From Runella sp. (lineage in GTDB: Bacteria > Bacteroidota > Bacteroidia > Cytophagales > Spirosomataceae): a DNA stretch of 64,000 nucleotides. Location: positions 1 to 64,000 of the forward strand of contig NZ_JAIXST010000134.1 of the NCBI RefSeq assembly GCF_027484545.1, given 5' to 3'. Each line of letters opens with the position of its first letter. Position 1 is the first letter of the stretch. Below are positions 57,785-64,000 of the stretch, one piece after another. The notes under the pieces are model-generated. The model searched no databases, was not told the DNA's origin, and saw nothing but the letters and a program-made list of their open reading frames with translations. Made by a program: the position numbers and the translations under genes.

Positions 57785-58326
57785 CTTGTTTATACCATCC
57801 ATTTATACAAACTCGTCCTCTGTCTGTAGTACTTCGACTCGTCCAGATGCACTCTTTTTTCTTCTGCATATAGCCGCTATCGGCAAATTTGATTCGGATT
57901 GCACTCAGAAGTTGTCCAATCGAAATTTATTCCCTAAAAACAGGTCGTTTTCTCTCGTATAAAACAAATAAATACTGCATAAAAAGGGGCAAATAGAGCA
58001 CTTTGGGGTATTTTTGAGTACTTTAAACTATTCAAACTTTCGTATTTTTTAATCAAAAAAACCTTTTAGAGTATTCTTTTTAATCTTATTTTCCGCACAT
58101 TTCCTAACTTTATGTAAAAAGTAGGTCAAATTTGGCACAACTTGGTTTTGTACAATTTTTTAATGTATTTATCTCACAAACAACCTTTTCCATCTATAAT
58201 CAATGGCTAATATTAAAAAATATAGAATTTTATTTGGTGATTATATAAAAACACATTAGTTTTGAATCCGTAAAAAGTGCAACAACACCAATTGATTGTT
58301 TCAACCACTTAAAATTTATACTGTCA
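57785..58326 (+). other. long AT-rich region upstream of glutamine synthetase
   Basis: About 540 bases without a convincing gene. The proximal half has no clear repeats; the distal half (about 58000-58320) is very AT-rich and should hold the promoter and leader of the glutamine synthetase gene. No exact TAnnTTTG was found close to the start. A near sigma-54-like TTTGGCAC (58131) was checked and rejected. Its length suggests nitrogen-responsive regulation, but nothing in it proves this. Confidence 0.4.
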
Positions 58327-59352
58327 ATGGCAAAGGCTAAATTAGAATACATTTGGTTAGACGGCTACAAGCCCACTCAAAGTTTGCGTAGTAAAACCAA
58401 AATTGAGTCCGATTTTACGGGAACATTAGAAGAATGCGGTGTATGGTCATTCGATGGTTCGTCAACTGAGCAGGCATCAGGTGGCTCATCAGACTGCTTG
58501 TTAAAGCCCGTTTTCATTTGCCCCGATCCGGAACGCTCAAAATTGGGTACACCTGCTTATTTGGTCATGTGTGAAGTATTGAACGCAGACGGTACGCCTC
58601 ACGTAACTAATGGTCGCGCCACGATTGAAGATGACGATAACGATTTCTGGTTTGGATTTGAGCAGGAATATTTCCTGTGGAATCTTGAAACAAATAAACC
58701 ACTTGGCTTCCCTGCCAATGGATACCCTGCCCCACAAGGCCCTTACTATTGCTCAGTTGGCGCAAAAAATGCGTACGGAAGAGATATCATTGAAGAACAC
58801 CTTGAATATACATTGCAAGCCGGCCTGAACGTGGAAGGTATCAACGCCGAAGTAGCGGCAGGTCAGTGGGAATTTCAAATTTTTGCCAAAGGTGCCAAAG
58901 AAGCAGGTGACCAAATTTGGGTTGCACGCTATCTGTTGGAGCGTATCGGCGAGAAATACGGAGTAGGTATCAACCTGCATTGCAAGCCACTTGGAGATAC
59001 TGACTGGAACGGTTCAGGAATGCACGCCAACTTCTCAAACACTGCGTTGAGAACGGCAGGTAACAAAGAGACTTACGACAAAATCTGTCAGGCATTTGCT
59101 CCGGTAGTAGCTGAGCACATTGCCGTATACGGTGCTGATAACCACCTCCGTTTGACAGGTAAACACGAAACACAGTCAATTGACCAATTCTCATACGGTA
59201 TTTCTGACCGTGGAGCCTCTATCCGTATTCCTATCGCAGCCGTACAAAAAGGCTGGAAGGGATGGTTGGAAGATCGTCGTCCCAATTCGGCGGCTGATCC
59301 ATACAAAGTAGCGGCCCGCATCATTAAGACCGTTAAAGCTGTAGAAATCTGA
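58327..59352 (+). CDS. glnA: glutamine synthetase, type II (eukaryotic-like)
   Basis: Assimilates ammonia into glutamine using ATP; cytoplasmic. At 341 residues it is the short GSII form (GSI is about 470 residues). Beta-grasp domain: KLEYIWLDGYKPTQSLRSKT, GVWSFDGSSTEQA. Catalytic domain: FWFGFEQEYFLW (metal-binding Glu), GINAEVAAGQWEFQI, WNGSGMHANFS (ATP/His) and DRGASIRIPI (Arg). A terminator follows. A long AT-rich leader upstream may hold control sites. No PII-type gene is nearby. Confidence 0.95.
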   Translation: MAKAKLEYIWLDGYKPTQSLRSKTKIESDFTGTLEECGVWSFDGSSTEQASGGSSDCLLKPVFICPDPERSKLGTPAYLVMCEVLNADGTPHVTNGRATIEDDDNDFWFGFEQEYFLWNLETNKPLGFPANGYPAPQGPYYCSVGAKNAYGRDIIEEHLEYTLQAGLNVEGINAEVAAGQWEFQIFAKGAKEAGDQIWVARYLLERIGEKYGVGINLHCKPLGDTDWNGSGMHANFSNTALRTAGNKETYDKICQAFAPVVAEHIAVYGADNHLRLTGKHETQSIDQFSYGISDRGASIRIPIAAVQKGWKGWLEDRRPNSAADPYKVAARIIKTVKAVEI

Positions 59353-59372
59353 TTTTTGGAATACATAGCACT

Positions 59373-59401
59373 AAAAAACCCCGTCCTTGGCGGGGTTTTT
59401 T
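59373..59401 (+). terminator. rho-independent terminator after glutamine synthetase
   Basis: AAAAAACCCCG, a short loop, then CGGGGTTTTTT. Classic hairpin with a T-run 20 bases after the stop codon. Confidence 0.9.
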
Positions 59402-59442
59402 GTTGTGGGGTATCGTAGAAAAACGGGACGTTTCCATTATGA

Positions 59443-59470
59443 TTTGATTCCTTCCTGCTTTATAAATTTG
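59443..59470 (+). promoter_or_regulatory. promoter of the DoxX gene
   Basis: TTTG at 59443 and TAAATTTG at 59463-59470 match the Bacteroidota -33 and -7 elements with a 16-base gap, slightly short for the consensus. The gene starts 49 bases after the -7 element. Confidence 0.55.
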
Positions 59471-59518
59471 GAATTCCTCTAACCCAATTTTGAATAAATT
59501 TCTAAGTCTTCAAAAGCC

Positions 59519-59923
59519 ATGAATCAACATTCAGGAAATACTCAATTGAACAGTATAGGCACCGCCATCATACGAATCGTCACCGGTTTACTCATGGCGT
59601 ATCATGGCTTTGAAATTTTTGATGCCAAACAAATGAACGACTACGCCCAATGGGACATGTTTAAAGAGTTACCCATGGGTTTGGCATTGGTCTATTTGGG
59701 CAAAGGAGCCGAATTTATGGCGGGAATTTTATTGGCTTTGGGGCTTTTTACACGGTTCGCCTCGATCATTATCTCCGTTACTATGTTGAGCATTACTTTT
59801 TTTGTAGGACACGGTAAATTTTGGTACGAAGACCAACATCCTTTTCTTTTTGTTCTCTTAGCCTTGGTTTTCTTTTTCAACGGAGCGGGAACCTTGAGTT
59901 TGGATTCAAAATTAAAACGATAA
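59519..59923 (+). CDS. DoxX family membrane protein
   Basis: A 134-residue inner membrane protein with four helices (about 16-35, 57-76, 80-97, 104-122). The DoxX pattern ATAIIRIVTGLLMAYHGFEI-like start, then LGKGAEFMAGILLALGLFTRFA, then FLFVLLALVFFFNGAGTLSLD is clear. The family is linked to quinone-dependent or thiol oxidation complexes, but most members have unknown roles. It has its own promoter and no obvious partner here. Confidence 0.85.
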   Translation: MNQHSGNTQLNSIGTAIIRIVTGLLMAYHGFEIFDAKQMNDYAQWDMFKELPMGLALVYLGKGAEFMAGILLALGLFTRFASIIISVTMLSITFFVGHGKFWYEDQHPFLFVLLALVFFFNGAGTLSLDSKLKR

Positions 59924-60089
59924 AATGCCTAAATATCGCTCACAATCCTTTCAATCGGGCTCAAAAGTGCACTATTGAAAGAAAAAAGGGGCCAAGAAAT
60001 CGACTATTTCAAAAATTTAAGCCCAAACCCAAAACTCTTCATGGGAGAATTGGTGTTAGCTTTGATAGACAACTCCTATATTCTGTGCT

Positions 60090-61853
60090 ATGAACGAAGA
60101 AAAAAAAAGCGGGAAAATATTCGACTGGCCTACCCTTCGCCGTCTTTATGCTTTTATTACCCCTTATCAAAAACAGTTTTATGCACTTGTTGCCCTTATT
60201 TTAACGGGGGCGGCACTCTCGCCCTTGAGTCCGTTGTTGGTTCGTTATACCATTGATACCAAAATCGCGTCGGGCGACTATGACGGTCTTACCCTCATGC
60301 TGTTGGTCATGATTGGCCTGTTACTTATTCAGGCGCTTATTCAGTTTGTTCAAACGTATTTAGCGGGTTGGTTGGGTCAGAATATCATCCGTGATATTCG
60401 GGTTCAGTTGTACGAAAAAATCCTCAGTCTTCGTCTTAAATTCTTCGATAACACGCCCATTGGCCGTTTGGTAACTCGTACGGTTTCCGATGTAGAAACG
60501 CTTTCCGACGTATTTAGTGATGGAATGGCTGCCGTTGCAGGCGATATTTTACAGTTGGTGCTTATCATCGGAGTTATGTTTTATACCGATTGGCGGCTTT
60601 CGCTCATCAGCCTTGCCACGGTTCCGTTCATGCTTATCAGTACCTATATTTTCAAAGAAAAAATCAAGGATTCTTTCAATGAGGTTCGTACTGCCGTGTC
60701 TAACCTGAATTCTTTTGTGCAGGAACATATCACGGGCATGAACATTGTCCAGATTTTCAGTGCTGAAAAAGTAGAGTACCGCAAATTTAAATCAATCAAC
60801 ACCGTTCACCGCGATGCCCACGTTCGTTCGATTTGGTATTATTCGGTGTATTATCCCGTTGCCGACGTCATTGCCGCTGCCGCTACGGGTCTCATTGTTT
60901 GGTACGGAGCGCGGCAAATTCTCAGCGACGACATGACGTTTGGGACAGTTACGGCTTTTATCATGTTTACCAACCTGTTTTTCAGACCCATACGGATGCT
61001 GGCCGACCGTTTCAATACGCTCCAAATGGGTATTGTCAGTACCGACCGCATTCTCAAATTGCTGGATAGCGACGAATATACCGTCAACCACGGCACTCAC
61101 GCTCCTGAAACTTTGCGCGGCGAAGTCTCTTTCAAAAATGTTTGGTTTGCTTACAATGAAGAAGAATACGTTTTGAAAGACATTTCGTTTGACGTAAAAG
61201 CTGGGCAAACCATTGCTTTTGTAGGAGCTACGGGTGCGGGTAAGTCTTCGATTATCAACTTATTGAGTCGTTTTTACGAAATCAATAAAGGCGAAATTTT
61301 GGTGGATAACGTCAACGTGCATGACTACGAATTGGGCGCATTACGACACAACATCGGTGTCGTTTTACAGGACGTATTTTTGTTTTCGGATACCATTCAC
61401 AACAACATTACGCTGGGAAACACTGACATCAGCCGCGCCCGTATCATCGAAGCCGCGCAATTGGTGGGTGCCCACGAATTTATCGAACGCCTGCCCGGTG
61501 GCTACGACTACAACGTCATGGAACGCGGAGCTACGCTTTCGGTAGGTCAGCGACAGTTGATTTCTTTCGTACGGGCGTTGGTACACGATCCCAAAATTAT
61601 TGTTTTGGACGAAGCAACCTCTTCAGTAGATACCGAAACGGAAGAGTTGATTCAGAACGCGATTGAAAAACTGATGAAAGGCCGAACCGCGATTGTAATA
61701 GCCCACCGCCTGAGCACCATCCAAAAAGCACATCAGATTATTGTACTGGACAAAGGACAAATCAAGGAAAAAGGCACACACGAAGAATTGCTCGAACACG
61801 GCGGCTTCTACGCTAATCTGTACCAAATGCAGTATAAAGAAGTGATAAATTGA
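60090..61853 (+). CDS. ABC transporter, permease and ATPase fused (MsbA-like)
   Basis: A 587-residue half-transporter. Six membrane helices lie in residues 25-320 (TMD with FFDNTPIGRLVTRTVSDVE coupling region), and the ATPase is C-terminal: Walker A GATGAGKSSI (about 382), Q-loop QDVFLFSDT, signature LSVGQRQL, Walker B IIVLDEATSSVD, H-loop AHRLST. Works as a homodimer in the inner membrane, exporting lipids, drugs or peptides; MsbA-like lipid flipping is one candidate. The substrate cannot be read. No other subunit is nearby. Confidence 0.92.
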   Translation: MNEEKKSGKIFDWPTLRRLYAFITPYQKQFYALVALILTGAALSPLSPLLVRYTIDTKIASGDYDGLTLMLLVMIGLLLIQALIQFVQTYLAGWLGQNIIRDIRVQLYEKILSLRLKFFDNTPIGRLVTRTVSDVETLSDVFSDGMAAVAGDILQLVLIIGVMFYTDWRLSLISLATVPFMLISTYIFKEKIKDSFNEVRTAVSNLNSFVQEHITGMNIVQIFSAEKVEYRKFKSINTVHRDAHVRSIWYYSVYYPVADVIAAAATGLIVWYGARQILSDDMTFGTVTAFIMFTNLFFRPIRMLADRFNTLQMGIVSTDRILKLLDSDEYTVNHGTHAPETLRGEVSFKNVWFAYNEEEYVLKDISFDVKAGQTIAFVGATGAGKSSIINLLSRFYEINKGEILVDNVNVHDYELGALRHNIGVVLQDVFLFSDTIHNNITLGNTDISRARIIEAAQLVGAHEFIERLPGGYDYNVMERGATLSVGQRQLISFVRALVHDPKIIVLDEATSSVDTETEELIQNAIEKLMKGRTAIVIAHRLSTIQKAHQIIVLDKGQIKEKGTHEELLEHGGFYANLYQMQYKEVIN

Positions 61854-61944
61854 AAAATAAGTGCGGGACGAAGCACTTTTTTAGTGACCTGCCCAAGCCT
61901 AAACAAAGGCAATGACTATTGCCAATAACATTCTAATTTCTTAT

Positions 61945-61952
61945 TATTTTTG
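61945..61952 (+). promoter_or_regulatory. -7 element TATTTTTG
   Basis: Match to TAnnTTTG, 44 bases before the start of the 140-residue gene. The region is AT-rich, so chance is possible. Confidence 0.4.
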
Positions 61953-61996
61953 CAAGAAGCATACTGAATATTGCACTCCTCTTAAAGTCAAATTAT

Positions 61997-62419
61997 ATGG
62001 TTTTCCAAAAAATAAATTACAAAACTGATTTGAATCATCGACAAAAGGAAAACTACAACTTTCACAAAATATCCTCATTATTAGCCGATTATGGTTTTAA
62101 CTGTATTCGATTATCAGACGACTATGAGGGAGCAGATTTTCTTGCTATCCACATAAACAATAGTGATATTTTAAAGATTCAGTTGAAGGGTCGGCTAACT
62201 TTCGAGGCTAAATACCTCGAAAAGAACCTTTATATCTGTTTTCCCTATAATGGGGATTGGTATCTGTATCCACATGATGATTTATGGAAAAAAGTTTCAT
62301 TAATACATAACGCTCCAAACACAATATCGTGGTCTAAAGGTGCATACAGCTTCCCTAAGCCTAATGACCCAATCTCTATTTTACTGAATGAATATAAACT
62401 ATCGGTTGACGATATTTAG
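61997..62419 (+). CDS. hypothetical protein, possible PD-(D/E)XK-fold
   Basis: A 140-residue soluble protein. The stretch DDYEGADFLAIHI (about 41-53), then ILKIQLKGRLTF, follows the beta-strand order and spacing of PD-(D/E)XK nucleases: Asp in GADFLAI and Gln-Leu-Lys as the (D/E/Q)xK end. This is a resemblance, not a proven family. The C-terminal half is Trp/Tyr-rich (YNGDWYLYPHDDLWKKVSL). It is convergent with a short antitoxin-like gene and could be linked to the toxin-antitoxin patch that follows. Confidence 0.55.
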   Translation: MVFQKINYKTDLNHRQKENYNFHKISSLLADYGFNCIRLSDDYEGADFLAIHINNSDILKIQLKGRLTFEAKYLEKNLYICFPYNGDWYLYPHDDLWKKVSLIHNAPNTISWSKGAYSFPKPNDPISILLNEYKLSVDDI

Positions 62420-62442
62420 ATAAGTATCAAGAAGGTATTGGT

Positions 62443-62688
62443 TCATAACTCAATATCACGGGGGCTATCGTTTCTATCTGCACGAATCTTAGCAGCTAAT
62501 TCATTGCCTGTTTCGTCACCTTGCCAGCTTCCGGCAACACTTTCCAGCAGTTTTAATTCTTCGGCTTCACTCAGGCAGCTTATCTCTTTATGAACTTCCT
62601 TGGTGGAAAGTCCCAACCTCTGCGCCAATCCCTTTAGCAAAGCAAAATCATTGTGATTATGCGTTTCGATGATGATGGTATGTGTCAT
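62443..62688 (-). CDS. VapB-like antitoxin without partner
   Basis: An 81-residue protein. The C-terminal SWQGDETGNELAAKIRADRN and the ending SPRDIEL match the toxin-binding tails of antitoxins that precede PIN-domain VapC toxins. A toxin gene is expected immediately downstream on the same strand, but only 23 bases separate it from a convergent unrelated gene. A strong Shine-Dalgarno sequence (AAGGAGGG, 5 bases before ATG), rare in this window, is present, as for HigA. It is probably an orphan left after loss of the toxin. Confidence 0.6.
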   Translation of the reverse strand: MTHTIIIETHNHNDFALLKGLAQRLGLSTKEVHKEISCLSEAEELKLLESVAGSWQGDETGNELAAKIRADRNDSPRDIEL

Positions 62689-62715
62689 AATACCCTCCTT
62701 TCTTTAGCTGCTGCC

Positions 62716-63045
62716 CTAAGCAGGTTGAAAATTCAATCCCGAAGGATTCCGGAAAACCCGAATATGGCTGGTATCGACATTTGGCTCAACCTTTGCAAGA
62801 TCGTAGGTTTCCTGAACTTTTAGCCAAAATTCAGCACTCGTATTTGGAAATGCTGCGCCTAAACGGATAGCCATTTCAGGGCTTACACTTTGTTTACCAT
62901 TAATGATGGCCGATAGAGTTTTGCGCGTCGTGCCTAAGCCCTCGGCAACTTCTGCAATCGTCAATTTCTCTCCTGTTTCTTCGCGCAACCCTTCCAAAGT
63001 TTCGCGGATTAATTCGCCCGGGTGGTCGGGGTCAAATAGTGCCAT
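62716..63045 (-). CDS. higA: HigA family antitoxin
   Basis: A 109-residue antitoxin with an Xre-type helix-turn-helix (about residues 25-80; KLTIAEVAEGLGTTRKTLSAII with the motif INGKQSVSPEMAIRLG). The N-terminus DHPGELIRETLEG is typical of the HigA branch. It neutralises HigB and represses its own operon. Its Shine-Dalgarno sequence (AAGGAGG, 8 bases before ATG) sits where the normal HigB reading frame should have ended, TAA just before it, which supports an original higB-higA order. Confidence 0.85.
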   Translation of the reverse strand: MALFDPDHPGELIRETLEGLREETGEKLTIAEVAEGLGTTRKTLSAIINGKQSVSPEMAIRLGAAFPNTSAEFWLKVQETYDLAKVEPNVDTSHIRVFRNPSGLNFQPA

Positions 63046-63353
63046 GTTTTGTTCCTCCTTAGTGATAATCTAAATAATCCACCGCGTCGGCGGTCCGAAT
63101 CAGTAGCATTGTCGCCTTCAAATCGAAAAATAATGCGCCAATTTCCCGACACTTTCACGGCGTAAAAACCCTTTAAATCTCCTTTGAGCGCATGAAATCC
63201 ATAACCAACCTGATTCATTTGTTCGGGGCTGTCCGCTGCATCTAAACGAGTTAAAATTAATCGAATTTTAGAGACATGAGCAGGGTTCAACTTGGAGCAG
63301 TCGCCCTTTGTCGCGTAAAGTTCCAAGCCTTTGTGCCGATAGCTTATAATCAT
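63009..63353 (-). pseudogene. higB: HigB toxin, frameshifted by a 13-bp insert
   Basis: The first 75 codons are a normal HigB RNase: MIISYRHKGLELY, PAHVSKIRLILTRLDAA, GFHALKGDLKGFYAVKVSGN and WRIIFRFEGDNATD. Then a 13-base segment (63087-63099, plus-strand TCGGCGGTCCGAA) shifts the frame and the product runs on through RRGGLFRLSL, past the higA start. Removing it restores DAVDYLDYH and TAA, the standard HigB end with its catalytic His. Toxin activity is therefore probably lost. The insert equals, with one change, the core of the palindromic repeat at 29658-29670. I use ATG 63353, the standard HigB start. Confidence 0.75.
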
Positions 63354-63414
63354 AAACACAAATGTAACTGGAAACGTGTCATGTGTCAATGGTTAAGTGG
63401 GTACGGATGAAAAG

Positions 63415-63449
63415 AAAAAAGCCCTGAACACTCTATTCAGGGCTTTTTT
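63415..63449. terminator. bidirectional rho-independent terminator
   Basis: AAAAAAGCCCTGAA, a 7-base loop, then its perfect complement with a T-run. It lies after the saccharopine dehydrogenase-like gene and before the HigBA promoter. Confidence 0.9.
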
Positions 63450-63466
63450 TTACTATTTTTTTACGA

Positions 63467-64000
63467 CTAATACTCGTGCGGTAGCGGTTGGTTGATTTGC
63501 TCATTCCACGGCAATCCGTGTTGATTGAGCAAGTCCATGAACGGGTCAGGATTCAGTTCTTCACAGTTCCAAACGCCTGCTTTCATCCATTCCGAATTGG
63601 TTAACATCAACATGGCTCCAATCATGGCTGGCACGCCCGTCGTATAGCTAACGGCCTGTGCGCGAACTTCTTTCCAGCACTGAGCGTGGTCGCAGTTGTT
63701 CCACACATAATACGTTTTATCTTCACCGTCTTTGATTCCTTTAATTTGGCAACCGATTGACGTTTGTCCCGTGTAGTTTTCACCCAATGATTCCGGCGGA
63801 GGCAATACGGCTTTCAAAAACTCCAACGGCACAACGTCCATTCCCTGAAACTTGATGGGCGCGATGCTCGTCATTCCCACGTTTTGCAACACTTCCAAAT
63901 GCGTCAAATACGCCTGTCCAAACGTCATCCAGAAGCGAGCGCGTTTCAAAGTCGGGAAGTTTTTTACCAACGATTCCAATTCTTCATGGTACAACACATA
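63467..64000 (-). CDS. saccharopine dehydrogenase/carboxynorspermidine synthase-like protein, 3' part
   Basis: Only the C-terminal 178 residues are inside the window; the frame is open to the right edge and the gene starts beyond it. Sequence RFWMTFGQAYLTHLEVLQNVG, then APIKFQGMDVVPLEFLKAVLP and TGQTSIGCQIKGIKDGED, matches the C-terminal part of the saccharopine dehydrogenase-like enzyme family, including carboxynorspermidine synthase. Possible roles are in lysine or polyamine synthesis. An ATG at 63997 is inside the gene and not its start. Confidence 0.85.
   Translation of the reverse strand, partial: YVLYHEELESLVKNFPTLKRARFWMTFGQAYLTHLEVLQNVGMTSIAPIKFQGMDVVPLEFLKAVLPPPESLGENYTGQTSIGCQIKGIKDGEDKTYYVWNNCDHAQCWKEVRAQAVSYTTGVPAMIGAMLMLTNSEWMKAGVWNCEELNPDPFMDLLNQHGLPWNEQINQPLPHEY

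Noticed and set aside
57660-57869. 69-residue leftward reading frame in the ABC-F terminator region
   Set aside because: It overlaps the end of the ABC-F gene and the terminator hairpin, has low-complexity Lys/Arg runs and no recognisable family.
58131-58151. Sigma-54-like promoter (TTTGGCAC) upstream of glutamine synthetase
   Set aside because: The GG at -24 is there, but no GC occurs about 10 bases later, so the -12 half is missing.

Overview
The window comes from a member of the Bacteroidota, most likely the order Cytophagales (Spirosoma/Runella/Dyadobacter-like; this placement is inference). The evidence is a SusC/SusD pair, type IX secretion C-terminal domains, DUF5686 and FecA-like TonB receptors, a bacillithiol enzyme (BshC), a GSII-type glutamine synthetase, almost no Shine-Dalgarno sequences, and many promoters with the Bacteroidota -7 element TAnnTTTG. 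No rRNA, tRNA or CRISPR array was seen.

Layout. 0-9.5 kb (+): M20 hydrolase, TonB receptor, MazG and a run of small secreted or membrane proteins. 9.5-19 kb: bshC, a GT2 glycosyltransferase, a frameshifted DUF4160 with DUF2442, aspartokinase, an MFS exporter, cobA, and a nitrite/sulfite reductase with a C-terminal HEPN-like domain that needs the sirohaem cobA helps make. 19-28 kb (-): a SusC/SusD nutrient-uptake operon with two further lipoproteins and a secreted M43 protease. 28-43 kb: redoxin, glycosyltransferases, DUF5686 protein, Crp/Fnr regulator, DUF2252, PBP4-type peptidase, polyprenyl synthase, and a TonB cluster under a PadR regulator, where TonB is split into an anchor gene and a secreted C-terminal-domain gene. 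A copper monooxygenase-like lipoprotein closes this part.

43-56 kb is the unusual part. It holds two paralogous three-gene cassettes (small soluble protein with a Cys/Pro-rich tail, multi-span membrane protein, HisKA_3 histidine kinase). A third operon encodes a degenerate kinase whose phosphoacceptor His is Tyr, followed by two near-identical NarL-type response regulators. Next come surface or secreted proteins: a coiled-coil/barrel protein broken by an in-frame TGA, an Ig-like lipoprotein and a PKD-repeat lipoprotein. All four transcription units carry the same long operator-like motif (TACGGGAAAAATACGGTATC, then a GGGGAATTTCCCC-type palindrome) at a nearly fixed distance from a -7 element. 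I read this as one undescribed regulon in which the two regulators probably control their own kinases and the surface proteins.

The same region contains three truncated copies of the promoter and first codons of an ABC-F ATPase gene, separated by accessory cargo, ahead of the intact gene at 56084. This suggests repeated insertion or duplication at that gene start, each time leaving an intact copy downstream.

56-64 kb: ABC-F ATPase, glutamine synthetase, DoxX, an MsbA-like ABC transporter, then a small toxin-antitoxin patch (orphan VapB-like antitoxin, HigA, and a HigB frameshifted by a 13-bp insert). Its downstream genes have strong Shine-Dalgarno sequences unlike the rest of the window. The window ends inside a saccharopine dehydrogenase-like gene. 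All alignments and distances were made by eye; no database search was run.
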